A stretch of 64,000 bases of DNA from positions 1 to 64,000 of the forward strand of contig CAZGAU010000005.1 of the NCBI GenBank assembly GCA_964523725.1, given 5' to 3'. Both the position numbers and the translations under genes were made by a program. The notes beneath the pieces are model-generated. The model made no database searches, was not told the DNA's origin, and saw nothing but the letters and a program-made list of their open reading frames with translations. Position 1 is the stretch's first letter. Every line of letters begins with the position of its first letter. Shown here piece by piece: positions 7,886 to 17,301 of the stretch. The DNA is from JADJNW01 sp964523725 (GTDB lineage Bacteria; Bacteroidota; Bacteroidia; Chitinophagales; Saprospiraceae).

Positions 7886-9580
7886 ATGAACTTTCCATTA
7901 CAAAATATAGAGGCGCACCTGGACGAGACGTCGCTGCTGCTCGGCGAGCAATTGCTGGAAGAAGGGCGTGTACGGGATTTGCGAGAGCTGGAGCGGCATT
8001 TTTGGGTGGCGCAGGTACAGGAAACCGGAATTTTTGAGGTAGAAATAAAAATTACACCTTCCAAAGTAAAGGCGGCAACTTGTGAATGTAATCGGTTCCA
8101 AGAATTGGGAAAATGCGAGCATATCGCAGCGGTTTTACTTAAACTCAGACAGCAACTTACCAAGCCGGAGCCGCCGGAAGAACCCAGCAATAAAGAAATC
8201 GAGGAGGATAGCCCGCGCCGCCTAACCACGGGCGTAGTACTGGAACAAGTAGATCATGATGAATTGGTCACTTTTGTAAAGCAATACGCCAAAACCAACC
8301 GGAATTTTGCGCTGGCCCTGAAAGCCCGTTTTGCGCCGAATGTGTCGAGTATCGATAGTCGCGAAAAATACCTTCAGCTTTTGGAAAGCACGATTAGTGC
8401 AGCTCGTCGCCCTGACCGGACGTTCACGCAACGCGGTGCGAATAGCATTTATAAAGTGTTGCTGGAAATTCAAAGCCAGATTGATGATGCGATTGCACAA
8501 GGCTATCTCGCCGAAGCGGTGGTCATGGCGCAAAGTATCATTGAAAAAATCACACCACTGTTGCGCAAAATGCAGGCCATGCAGGAAGAAATCCGGGAAC
8601 AGATACGCGAGGCATTTGACGTCTTGCACCAGGTATTGGCGCTCTCTCCGCCGCCGGCGCTGAAGGAGTCGATCTGGGAATACAGCCTGCAGGAGTGCAG
8701 GAAATTGTTGTACCGAAACGCCGAAATCGACCAGTTTTTTTTCAAATTATTGATCCGGATGGCAGAAGAGTCGGTGCATGCCGAACAATTGCTGGAACTA
8801 CTAGACGAACAAATTCACCGGTATTATTTTGAAAAACGAGAATTGGCGAGACTTTTGCTGGCAAAATTGACCTTGCTTGAAAAGCTCGATAGGGTAGAAG
8901 AAGCCCAGGAATTTATCCACCGCTATATCGCCAATGATGAGGTATTGCTATTTGCTATTCGGCAATCGATGAACAAAGGCAATATCAAACGCGCCAAAAA
9001 TCTGGCAAAATCCGGACTTGAAAATTCGGTTTCCAAAGAAACCAAAGCGCTGTTGGAAGAAACCCTGCTCAAGATCGCGCAATTGGAAAAAGATACAGCG
9101 GCAATTCAACTCTACGGGGAAAAACGATTGATAGAAACTCTTGATTTTGAGTATGTCGAACTATTGAAAGAAAATACGAAAGAGCATTGGTTTGAGCTTT
9201 TTTCTGTTCTGCTGGAGCGCATCAGGGAATTACCCTTCTCGGTTGAAAAGCAACGGCTGATTGGGGCAATGTTGTACGAGGAAGGACTTTATAGCGACCT
9301 GCTGGTATACCTGCGTGAAACGCAGTCGCTGGATCTGGCGAGCGAATTCGCGCATTTGCTGTTGCCTTATGAACGACTAAAAGTCAGCCAGTTTTATCAG
9401 GAATTATTTGAATTGTACCTGAGTAATCACATCGGGAGGAAGCCTTCCGCGAAAATCAGGATCATCATCCGGGCGCTTTTTGAAAACAATGAAGAAGAAC
9501 TGGCGGAAACTTTAGTGGAAAACCTGCGCAATAATTTCCCGGAACGGCATACTTTAATGGAAGAGTTGGAATTGTTTTAG
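7886..9580 (+). CDS. SWIM zinc-finger protein with long helical repeat region
   Basis: The 564-residue protein carries a SWIM zinc-binding motif, Cys66-x-Cys68-x8-Cys77-x-His79, in a short N-terminal domain. The remainder is almost wholly alpha-helical with TPR/HEAT-like helical pairs. SWIM domains bind DNA or proteins and in bacteria often accompany SNF2 helicases; none is adjacent here. It lies 19 bp upstream of rlmH and probably shares its transcript. Specific role unknown. Confidence 0.85.
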   Translation: MNFPLQNIEAHLDETSLLLGEQLLEEGRVRDLRELERHFWVAQVQETGIFEVEIKITPSKVKAATCECNRFQELGKCEHIAAVLLKLRQQLTKPEPPEEPSNKEIEEDSPRRLTTGVVLEQVDHDELVTFVKQYAKTNRNFALALKARFAPNVSSIDSREKYLQLLESTISAARRPDRTFTQRGANSIYKVLLEIQSQIDDAIAQGYLAEAVVMAQSIIEKITPLLRKMQAMQEEIREQIREAFDVLHQVLALSPPPALKESIWEYSLQECRKLLYRNAEIDQFFFKLLIRMAEESVHAEQLLELLDEQIHRYYFEKRELARLLLAKLTLLEKLDRVEEAQEFIHRYIANDEVLLFAIRQSMNKGNIKRAKNLAKSGLENSVSKETKALLEETLLKIAQLEKDTAAIQLYGEKRLIETLDFEYVELLKENTKEHWFELFSVLLERIRELPFSVEKQRLIGAMLYEEGLYSDLLVYLRETQSLDLASEFAHLLLPYERLKVSQFYQELFELYLSNHIGRKPSAKIRIIIRALFENNEEELAETLVENLRNNFPERHTLMEELELF

Positions 9581-9599
9581 CTACTTGAATTAAAAGTAC

Positions 9600-10073
9600 A
9601 TGAAAATCGAATTTTGGGTCATTGGAAAAACCAACGAAGCATATCTTGAAGAAGGTATTTCTATATATTTGCAGCGGCTACGGCATTATGTGCCTTTTGA
9701 AATGATAACCTTGCCGGATGTGAAAAATGCAGGTAAACTGGAGAGTGATCAATTAAAAGCAAAAGAAGGCGAGATCGTGCTGAATCGCTTAAAAAAAGAG
9801 GATTTGCTCCTATTGCTCGATGAAAGAGGCAAATCTTATACTTCTGAAACATTCGCCAAGTTCCTGGAACAAAAGCTGCAAATGCCCGGCAAAAAGCTTG
9901 TGTTTCTGGTGGGAGGCGCTTATGGATTCTCCGATGCAGTGTATACACGTGCGGATAGTAAATTGTCGCTTTCAACTATGACTTTTTCGCACCAGATGGT
10001 ACGGCTGTTTTTTGTAGAACAACTTTACCGCGCGATGACGATTTTAAGAAACGAACCATATCATAATAGCTGA
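9600..10073 (+). CDS. rlmH: 23S rRNA (pseudouridine-1915 N3)-methyltransferase
   Basis: A 157-residue SPOUT methyltransferase that uses S-adenosylmethionine to methylate pseudouridine 1915 in helix 69 of assembled ribosomes. The family signatures are the KxNExYLEEG-like N-terminus, LLDERG near residue 80, the knotted SAM loop LVGGAYGFS and the C-terminal RAMTILRNEPYHN. Length is standard. It is the second gene of the SWIM-protein operon. Confidence 0.97.
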   Translation: MKIEFWVIGKTNEAYLEEGISIYLQRLRHYVPFEMITLPDVKNAGKLESDQLKAKEGEIVLNRLKKEDLLLLLDERGKSYTSETFAKFLEQKLQMPGKKLVFLVGGAYGFSDAVYTRADSKLSLSTMTFSHQMVRLFFVEQLYRAMTILRNEPYHNS

Positions 10074-10126
10074 AAAGGTCTTCAATAAACGACGAAACTT
10101 CTCAGCATTCTAAACGCAAGACAAAA

Positions 10127-10771
10127 ATGATAAGTCTCACCCTCGTACTGATTATTATGACAGGACTCATTTCCTACCAGGCTTTTGCTCGCCCGGAAAT
10201 GAAGGCCCGCCTGATGTTCTACCCCGTACAAATGAAAGCCAATGGCGAATGGTATCGCTTTATTACTTACGGATTTATTCATGCTGACTGGCAGCATTTG
10301 CTAGTGAATATGTTCGTTTTGTATATGTTCGGCGAATACCTCGAAGGTGCAATGCTCTCCATTTTTGGAGCAAGCCTGGGACGATTGATGTATTTGCTTC
10401 TGTATCTTAGTGCAATTGTTGCTTCTTCTGTACCATCTTATTTCAGACAGAAAGACAACCGGGGCTATGCAGCTGTTGGTGCTTCCGGAGCGACCTCGGC
10501 GCTGGTTTTCGCTTTCATTTTGTTTGACCCCTGGCAATGGTTCCTGTTTCCGCCGCTGCCGGCAATTTTATTTGGAATTGCCTATCTCTGGTACTCCAAT
10601 TATATGGAAAAAAAGGGTATGGATAACATCGGTCATAATACGCACTTCTGGGGTGCAATTTATGGTTTATTCTTTATGATCCTTACGGCTTATGCTTTTC
10701 AGCCTCGCCTGTTAGAATATTTCCTGGATCGTCTGTTGGCAGGACCCACCGCACCAGGCTTTTTGCAATAA
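10127..10771 (+). CDS. Rhomboid-family intramembrane serine protease
   Basis: A six-helix membrane protein of 214 residues. The catalytic Ser lies in the GASG motif (Ser120) and the catalytic His in HNTHFWG (His173), with the early HADWQHLLVNM segment that forms the L1 loop and helix 2 His-Asn pair. Rhomboids cleave transmembrane helices of single-pass substrates; the substrate is unknown. It lies 53 bp after rlmH and just upstream of a Nudix hydrolase. Confidence 0.93.
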   Translation: MISLTLVLIIMTGLISYQAFARPEMKARLMFYPVQMKANGEWYRFITYGFIHADWQHLLVNMFVLYMFGEYLEGAMLSIFGASLGRLMYLLLYLSAIVASSVPSYFRQKDNRGYAAVGASGATSALVFAFILFDPWQWFLFPPLPAILFGIAYLWYSNYMEKKGMDNIGHNTHFWGAIYGLFFMILTAYAFQPRLLEYFLDRLLAGPTAPGFLQ

Positions 10772-10824
10772 CTTAATAAGGGCGGCTCATTTCAAGAAGC
10801 CATGAAACCGTGAAGTAATAGAAT

Positions 10825-11376
10825 ATGGAAGAAAATCCCTGGAAAACCCTCAGTATCAAGGAAGTATATGACAACCCATGGATAAAGATTACGCATCGGG
10901 AAGTTATCAATCCATCCGGGAATCCGGGAATTTACGGACTGGTTCACTTTAAAAACCTGGCCATTGGCATTGTACCACTCGATGAGAATATGAATACCTG
11001 GCTGGTTGGGCAGTACCGCTATGCGCTTGGTCAATATAGTTGGGAAATTCCGGAGGGGGGCGGGCCGCACGGAACACCGCCACTAGAAGCTGCGCGGCGC
11101 GAATTACTGGAAGAAACCGGTATCACTGCTCAGCGCTGGACGAAAATCCTGGACTTGCATACTTCCAATTCGGTGACCGATGAAACCGGCCTCGTCTTTG
11201 TGGCTCAGGAACTTAGTTTTGGAGAAGCCATGCCCGAAGAAACCGAGCAATTGCAGCTCCGAAAGCTTCCATTTGCGGAAGCCTTGGCAATGGTAATGAA
11301 CGGTGAAATCACAGATTCCCTGTCGATGGTTGCCCTAATGAAAGTTAAGCTACTCCTGGATACCGGCCAACTCTGA
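10825..11376 (+). CDS. Nudix hydrolase, ADP-ribose pyrophosphatase type
   Basis: A 183-residue protein with VGQYRYALGQYSWEIPEGG leading into the Nudix helix RELLEETGI, characteristic of the ADP-sugar pyrophosphatase subgroup. The Glu that should open the box (G-x5-E) is Thr here, preceded by a PHG insertion; the metal-binding REx2EE core is intact. It probably hydrolyses ADP-ribose or another nucleoside diphosphate sugar. The 53-bp gap to the rhomboid gene permits co-transcription. Confidence 0.92.
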   Translation: MEENPWKTLSIKEVYDNPWIKITHREVINPSGNPGIYGLVHFKNLAIGIVPLDENMNTWLVGQYRYALGQYSWEIPEGGGPHGTPPLEAARRELLEETGITAQRWTKILDLHTSNSVTDETGLVFVAQELSFGEAMPEETEQLQLRKLPFAEALAMVMNGEITDSLSMVALMKVKLLLDTGQL

Positions 11377-11392
11377 TCTTCCTGCCAACTGA

Positions 11393-12382
11393 TTAATTGT
11401 AAGCCTTATCAATCGTGCGTCTTAGCGCTTCGTACAAACTTATTTTCCGATCCATATAAATTTCCATGTTATCATTTAGTACATTATAATAACGTTTGGC
11501 AATGCCGTGCATTTCCATATGCGGCTGATGCTCAATGCCTTGCTTGGCTAATGCTTCTTGCGTGGATTTTCCTACGATATAAAACAGCACCATATGCCAA
11601 AAATCGTAAGGAGGCTCCTTACCCAAAATCTTGCTTGCGCGCGCAATATTACTACTGATTGCACCGCTATCCTCACTGATAATGGTATGACTGGCTTCAT
11701 GGAACAGCATTTCGATAAACTGAGTACCTTCCACGCGCTCATTGGCTGTGGAAACCAGAATAATCGTCGGGTTCAGAAAATTATATCCACCGCTACGACT
11801 GGCGTGCACCGACAAATCCACCCGCATTTTGCCTTCGGGCCATTCTGCCTGAGCTGATGTTGCAATGTTTTGGAAGACCTCCGATTCAATTTTTTTGATC
11901 GTCGGAAGATATTTATTTAGCACTTCTTTATTACGGTCGCTGTGTAATTTCCAGAAATGTTTTTTGTAAACCGGATTAAAATTCTTCAGCAATTGTACAT
12001 AAGAAGCCTCAATGGAATCGCTTGCCGGCGTGTCTTTCTCACCGAATTGAATCAGCCAGCGACGCAGATCTTCCATGACTTCATCTCTCACCAGCGTACG
12101 TTTCGCGAGGTATTTTTTATAAAATTCCAGGGATTCGTCGTAAATCTTTTTTTCTTCTTTGCTTAAACCTGCAATTAGTTGATTTTCAATACTATCTGTA
12201 ACAACGGCAGCATGCGCGGTTTGGGATTTTTCGTACAAAAAATGATGCAGGTTTGTCCAGTAATTATTGAAAAATTCAAATTTAGCGGTGGTTGCGATTG
12301 GCTGCTCCTTAGCCGCAAAGAGCGTAGCTGTTGAAAAAAAGAGTGCCAAACAAACGGGGGTAATGGATGTAAAGCGTTTCAT
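11393..12382 (-). CDS. Secreted putative zinc metallopeptidase (HEXXH)
   Basis: A signal peptide (hydrophobic 6-22, ending in AFA-like LFAAK) precedes a helical region. At residues 228-232 lies H-E-A-S-H, a textbook HEXXH zinc motif at the end of a helix preceded by the strand TIILVS, with later Glu/His residues that could be the third ligand. I do not recognise a named peptidase family. The protein would act in the periplasm or outside the cell. It converges on the Nudix gene with only 16 bp between stops. Confidence 0.72.
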   Translation of the reverse strand: MKRFTSITPVCLALFFSTATLFAAKEQPIATTAKFEFFNNYWTNLHHFLYEKSQTAHAAVVTDSIENQLIAGLSKEEKKIYDESLEFYKKYLAKRTLVRDEVMEDLRRWLIQFGEKDTPASDSIEASYVQLLKNFNPVYKKHFWKLHSDRNKEVLNKYLPTIKKIESEVFQNIATSAQAEWPEGKMRVDLSVHASRSGGYNFLNPTIILVSTANERVEGTQFIEMLFHEASHTIISEDSGAISSNIARASKILGKEPPYDFWHMVLFYIVGKSTQEALAKQGIEHQPHMEMHGIAKRYYNVLNDNMEIYMDRKISLYEALRRTIDKAYN

Positions 12383-12482
12383 CGGTTTGTATTTGTATAT
12401 TAAGATAAGGCAAATTAAATTTGTAGGACATTGATTTTGAAATATTTACAAACAATCGGTAACCAATAACCAATAACAATAT

Positions 12483-12839
12483 TTACCGGGCACAATTTAC
12501 ACAAAAACTGCTTTGTGGCATTAATAAAAGTCGACCAATTGGAATCGATTTTCCGCATCTTGCGCACAAACCAAAGTTGGGTTCGCCTACTTTATTGAGC
12601 ATGACTTGCAAGCGTCCAAGCTTCTCCTCTGCTTGGCGCAGCGCGGCTTCGGTCACGGCTTTATTGTTGATCGCATCCATGCGCGACACCCGCCCGATGG
12701 CATTATCCGGCGACACCGGCTGCGACATATCCCGGAAGTCCAGGATCATTTGCTCGGTTTTGATGATCTCCGATTCGATTTTTGCCTTTATTTCCTGCAA
12801 AGTAGATTCGTCCATGAGACAGCTTGTATTTTTTATCAT
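12483..12839 (-). CDS. TraR/DksA-type C4 zinc-finger protein
   Basis: A 118-residue protein with a coiled-coil hairpin (residues 10-80) followed by Cys-x2-Cys-x17-Cys-x2-Cys at the C-terminus, the DksA/TraR architecture. Such proteins enter the RNA polymerase secondary channel; short Bacteroidota members have not been assigned a function with certainty. A second in-frame ATG at codon 9 is a possible start. It stands alone with gaps of about 100 and 170 bp. Confidence 0.88.
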   Translation of the reverse strand: MIKNTSCLMDESTLQEIKAKIESEIIKTEQMILDFRDMSQPVSPDNAIGRVSRMDAINNKAVTEAALRQAEEKLGRLQVMLNKVGEPNFGLCARCGKSIPIGRLLLMPQSSFCVNCAR

Positions 12840-13008
12840 TTAAAACAGACCCTAAAATAGAAAATAACGACGAATCCAGGGAGAGAAGCTTGATAAAACG
12901 ATAATTAGAAGTGGATTGTTTTTAGGTCAAAAAATTATTTTACTCAGTTGAGATTTTCTGAATATTTTTTAAACAAAAACTATATTAAAATAGCCCCTTC
13001 TAATCATT

Positions 13009-13626
13009 TCAATGCATCCGATCTCCCCTCAACTCCAGCTGCCTCATGATCTTCGCTTCATAGTCCAGGTATTCCTGCCAGCGGGTTTTTACTTTTTCCT
13101 CGGGGGCGTAGCGCTTGGCGAGTTCGATGAAGAGCACATAATGTCCGGCTTCGGAGACCATGAATTTGTGGTACCAGTCGCGCAAGGCAGGGTCGCTGAT
13201 GTGCAGGCTCAGCAGGCGGAAGCGCTCGCAACTACGGGCTTCGATGAGGGCGCAGGTGAGCAGTTTTTCCAGGAGATTGTCTTCGCGGTTGCCGCCTTTT
13301 TGCTGGAATTTGAGCAGTTCGTTCACGTACTCGTCTTTGCGTTGCTTGCCGAGCTGGAGCTGGCGTTTCTTGAGTTCGGTGAGCACCATGCGAAAGTGCC
13401 CCCATTCTTCGGTAACGATAGGCGCAAGTTCTTCCACAAGCTCGGTTTTATCGGGGTACTGCTGGATGAGTGAAATGCACGATGTGGCGGCTTTCTGCTC
13501 GCAGTAAGCATGATCGGTCAGGATTTCGGTAAGGTCTTTCTCTGCCAGATTTACCCAGCGTGGGTCGGTGGGGAGTTTCAACCCTAACATTTGTACGGCT
13601 CTGAGTTCCTGTTCTTTGGTTTGCAT
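13009..13626 (-). CDS. miaE: tRNA-(ms2io6A37) hydroxylase, MiaE family
   Basis: A non-haem diiron ferritin-like protein that hydroxylates the isopentenyl group of 2-methylthio-N6-isopentenyladenosine at tRNA position 37. Iron ligands appear as two E..EExxH-like pairs: the YCEQKA and EEWGHFRM helices and the EARSCERF and SEAGHY helices. The start is placed at the ATG at 13626 (205 residues). The longer in-frame version from 13689 reads through a stretch of the type found between genes (TTTCGCTGATTTCCGCAGAG) and lacks family similarity. Confidence 0.9.
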   Translation of the reverse strand: MQTKEQELRAVQMLGLKLPTDPRWVNLAEKDLTEILTDHAYCEQKAATSCISLIQQYPDKTELVEELAPIVTEEWGHFRMVLTELKKRQLQLGKQRKDEYVNELLKFQQKGGNREDNLLEKLLTCALIEARSCERFRLLSLHISDPALRDWYHKFMVSEAGHYVLFIELAKRYAPEEKVKTRWQEYLDYEAKIMRQLELRGDRMH

Positions 13627-13693
13627 CTTTGTAAAGGTTCGTCCACAAATTTCGCTGATTTCCGCAGAGCGATCAGCGGGAATATTCATTGAA

Positions 13694-14896
13694 TTATTTT
13701 TCCAGACAATTCAGTTGGTTCATAAAAAAGTCAAGATTAAACACTTCATATTCTTCATAGCCGCTGCTCCAGAACATGATCATGCTATCCAGCTCGCCCC
13801 GGCGCAAAATACTGAGCTGGCTCCGGTCGATTGGGTAGTGCACACGATAAGTCAGGAGTTCCTTTTCGGTATCATAACTTCCCTGATCCATGCGTCCGGC
13901 ATTTAGTGTAATAAAATCTCCATTTAGTAACTTTATAATAAGTACGCTATTTTTTTCAATAAAACCATAAGCCTCGCGGGCATTCGGGTACGCAAAACTA
14001 AATTGTAATGATAAAAACCGGAACCCCGCCATTGAAGTCATAAAACCCTCGCAGCGGAGATATTCCTTGTCTTTGAGATACACGCGCAGGCGCTCGTCGG
14101 TGTAAGTAAACAGCAATTCCTGTTGCATATCGCGGCGCCATTGGCTGGTGGTTTCATCTTTTCCTTCAAAAGCTACATCGCAGCCCTTATCCGGCGGATT
14201 GACCATGACGTTGTTAGCTTCCCGGATCGAACCGGTTGCTTCATCCAGCGTGACAACGGTTTTGTAAAAATCCTCGAGCAGCGGCTCTACTGTTCCGTTT
14301 GGACCCGGGTTTGTTTTTGCTTGTGCTTTTAATTCCTGCAAAAGCCCGCCTTTACGAGTCAGTTCATCAGCTTTACCGGCTTCCTGGCGCGCCATGCCGG
14401 CTTCGCGCATGGTTTCCTTTTCGGTGTTGCGGGCGGCGGTCAGGCGGGTATTCAGATTGCGTAAAGTTTCTTCGGGGGCGTTATTTATCTGGGCTTCCCG
14501 GAGTTCCTGCTCCAGTTTTTCGCGTTGCTGCGTAGCTTCCCGAACCCTTTGCTGAGCGATTTGGGCAGCCTCCTGAGCGATTTGGGAGCGTCGAATAAAG
14601 ATTTTGCGGGCGTCTTCGTCGGTATTGGCGTACACATTATCCATCGGGAGCACCGTACCGGCAAAAGTAGGATATTTGTCGCCGGTTTCAGCGGGTGTGT
14701 AATTCGGATCATCTTTGGGATCAAATAAAGCACCGGAAGACACACCGAAATTAGTGAAATATTGCCAGGTGCCGTCGGGGTACACAATAATTTTTTCTCC
14801 TTTTTCATTCACTCTTAGTTCCTGTGCCTGTAGCGAGAGCGAAAGCCCCATGAATAGTAGGGTGAGCGGTAAAAAATGTTTAAATTGCATATTCAT
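13694..14896 (-). CDS. Exported protein with long coiled coil, unknown function
   Basis: The 400-residue protein has a signal peptide (cleavage after LQAQ), a short YPDGTWQYF motif common in Bacteroidota periplasmic proteins, and a Gln/Glu/Arg-rich coiled coil from about residue 95 to 205. The C-terminal half (220-400) is a beta-rich domain of unknown family. It lies just upstream of miaE on the same strand. ATG at codon 3 is an alternative start. Confidence 0.7.
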   Translation of the reverse strand: MNMQFKHFLPLTLLFMGLSLSLQAQELRVNEKGEKIIVYPDGTWQYFTNFGVSSGALFDPKDDPNYTPAETGDKYPTFAGTVLPMDNVYANTDEDARKIFIRRSQIAQEAAQIAQQRVREATQQREKLEQELREAQINNAPEETLRNLNTRLTAARNTEKETMREAGMARQEAGKADELTRKGGLLQELKAQAKTNPGPNGTVEPLLEDFYKTVVTLDEATGSIREANNVMVNPPDKGCDVAFEGKDETTSQWRRDMQQELLFTYTDERLRVYLKDKEYLRCEGFMTSMAGFRFLSLQFSFAYPNAREAYGFIEKNSVLIIKLLNGDFITLNAGRMDQGSYDTEKELLTYRVHYPIDRSQLSILRRGELDSMIMFWSSGYEEYEVFNLDFFMNQLNCLEK

Positions 14897-15063
14897 TAGG
14901 ATTATGATTTTATGTATTTGGGTATTAGTACATGTAAAGATCAGACTAAGAAGCCCTTTTATTTAAATTAACCCGAATATTAATACAAAATGCAAAAATA
15001 AATAAAACCTTAGTTCCATGCCAGCTTTTTAAGCGGCGAAACCCTGTAAAACTAAAAACGACT

Positions 15064-17226
15064 ATGAGCAAATTTCAAGTATGTTTCCTCGGAGGCCTTT
15101 TGATTCTAACGGCCGGTTGCGAATGGTTTTCTACGAACCAGTCGAGTTTCAAAACAATCAAAGTTACTTACCCAAAAACGCCGAAGGACTTGTCAGTAGT
15201 GGATACTTTTTTTGGAACGTCCGTTCCCGACCCTTACCGATGGTTGGAAAACCGCAATTCTCCGACCGTCAAAGACTGGATTACAGCGCAGCGACAAACG
15301 ACTCAGAGTTATCTGAAAAAAATTCCTTTTCACGATGAGATCAAAAACCGGCTGCAAGAACTTTGGAATTATGAGCGTTATGCTTCCCCCAAGCGGGTAA
15401 ATAATTTTTATTATGCATTGAAAAACAATGGCTTGCAAGATCATGATGTGCTCTATCGTTTTCAAAGTTTGCAGGATACAAACTGGACCATCGTGCTTGA
15501 TCCCAATCGTTTTTCAAAAGATGGCACCATTGCCCTGAGCGATTTCAGTTTTTCAAGAGATGGTTCCTTGCTGGCTTATGAGATTTCAGAAAACGGCTCG
15601 GACTGGCGCACGATTTTGCTAAGGGATTTGAGTAGCAACCGTCCTTTGCTTGATAGCATCCGCTGGGTGAAATATTCTAATATTTCCTGGTTTCGCGATG
15701 GCTTTTTTTATAGCCGGTTTGCAACACCAGAACCTGATATTGCTGGTTTCGGGCAGGTTCGCTTTCAGCAGGTGTACTATCATCGGGTAGGCACACCGCA
15801 AGAAAATGATGTGCTGGTTTTTGCCGATCGGGCACACCCGCAGCGCAATTTTTCAACTTATACCACAGAAGATGAGCGTTTTTTGATTTTGTACGCAACC
15901 GAGTCTTCTGCTGGGAATGCGTTATATTTTAAAGATTTAAATACAAATCCCATTGAATTTACACCGATTGTGGAAAATTATAATTCAAGTTTTGAAGTAG
16001 TTGGCAATATTGGAAATAGCTTGTTGGTTCTGACCGATTTTAAAGCACCTAAATATCGGCTGGTTCAAATTAATACGATCCGCCCGGAAGAGCGATACTG
16101 GGAAGAGATCATCCCTGAGACGGAAGATGTGCTACAAAAAGTGCATTTTTTCGGTGGAAAACTGGTGGCAACTTATATTCATAACGCTTCAAGTTTGGTA
16201 AAAATATTTAGTCAACGTGGCGCTTTATTACATCAGCTGGAAACCCGGGGAATGGGTAGTGTTAGTGATTGGAGCGGTGATCCTGGTCAACAGCAGTGTT
16301 TCTTTTCATTTAGTTCATTTACTCAACCTTTAACTATTTTTGAACTGAATCTGAATAATTATGATGCCCGCATTTTCAGAAGCTCTGCTACGCCTTTTGA
16401 CAGTAATAATTACGAAACAAAGCAAGTGTGGTACAAAAGTTATGATGGTACTGAAGTGCCTATGTTTATCATTCACAAAAAAGGACTTAAAATTGATGGC
16501 AATCGTCCGGTATTATTATATGGTTACGGCGGGTTTAATGTAAGTATGTTGCCGGATTTTAATATCACCGGTATGCATCTTTTCCCGGTTGTGCTTGAAA
16601 ATAATGGGATTTGCGCGGTAGCGAATATCCGCGGTGGCGGTGAATTTGGGCAAGCCTGGCATCGGGCAGCAACGAAAGTGGAAAAACACAAATCTATTGA
16701 CGATTTTCAGGCGGCGGCCGAATATTTGATAAATAATAATTATACATCTTCCAAGAAACTGGCAATTTACGGCCGCTCGAACGGTGGCTTGCTTGTGGGT
16801 GCTTGTATTACGCAACGTCCTGATTTGTACAGAGTTGTCATTCCTTCGGCGGGTATTTTGGATATGTACCGGTATCACCAGTTTACCATTGGTTGGGCTT
16901 GGGCTGGCGAGTATGGTACGGTACAAAACCGTGAAGAATTTGATGCTTTAAAATATTATTCACCTATCCATAATGTGGTTCCGGCAAATTACCCGGCTAC
17001 TTTTATTACAACTACAGGCGAGGATGACCGTGTGGTTCCGGCACATTCTTATAAATTTGCAGCCGAACTACAAGCGAACCAAAAGAGTGATTTGCCTGTA
17101 CTTATTCGTATCGATACCCATGCCGGGCACGGTGCGGGGAAGTCAATGAACCAAAAAATTAATGAGGCAGCTGATATTCTGGCTTTTATGTTTTATAATT
17201 TTCAGCAAAGTGTAAATTATCAGTGA
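15064..17226 (+). CDS. Prolyl oligopeptidase family (S9A) serine peptidase, lipoprotein
   Basis: A lipoprotein signal peptide (lipobox TAGC) precedes a seven-bladed propeller (about 60-440) and an alpha/beta-hydrolase domain. The nucleophile is Ser572 in GRSNGG, Asp lies in GEDDRVVP near 654 and His689 in AGHGAGK; the N-terminal PDPYRWLE motif is also typical. It cleaves short peptides after proline. 720 residues is normal. The lipobox suggests attachment to a membrane facing the periplasm or outside. It is divergent from the coiled-coil protein gene. Confidence 0.95.
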   Translation: MSKFQVCFLGGLLILTAGCEWFSTNQSSFKTIKVTYPKTPKDLSVVDTFFGTSVPDPYRWLENRNSPTVKDWITAQRQTTQSYLKKIPFHDEIKNRLQELWNYERYASPKRVNNFYYALKNNGLQDHDVLYRFQSLQDTNWTIVLDPNRFSKDGTIALSDFSFSRDGSLLAYEISENGSDWRTILLRDLSSNRPLLDSIRWVKYSNISWFRDGFFYSRFATPEPDIAGFGQVRFQQVYYHRVGTPQENDVLVFADRAHPQRNFSTYTTEDERFLILYATESSAGNALYFKDLNTNPIEFTPIVENYNSSFEVVGNIGNSLLVLTDFKAPKYRLVQINTIRPEERYWEEIIPETEDVLQKVHFFGGKLVATYIHNASSLVKIFSQRGALLHQLETRGMGSVSDWSGDPGQQQCFFSFSSFTQPLTIFELNLNNYDARIFRSSATPFDSNNYETKQVWYKSYDGTEVPMFIIHKKGLKIDGNRPVLLYGYGGFNVSMLPDFNITGMHLFPVVLENNGICAVANIRGGGEFGQAWHRAATKVEKHKSIDDFQAAAEYLINNNYTSSKKLAIYGRSNGGLLVGACITQRPDLYRVVIPSAGILDMYRYHQFTIGWAWAGEYGTVQNREEFDALKYYSPIHNVVPANYPATFITTTGEDDRVVPAHSYKFAAELQANQKSDLPVLIRIDTHAGHGAGKSMNQKINEAADILAFMFYNFQQSVNYQ

Positions 17227-17301
17227 TGTTCCGGAAATATTATGGTTATTCCCTGCACGTTTCTATGCATATAACAACAGCAATCCTGAATTGACGAAAC
17301 C

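Noticed and set aside
13627..13689. N-terminal extension of MiaE
   Set aside because: It translates a TTTCGCTGATTTCCGC-type intergenic word; ATG at 13626 gives the usual family length.
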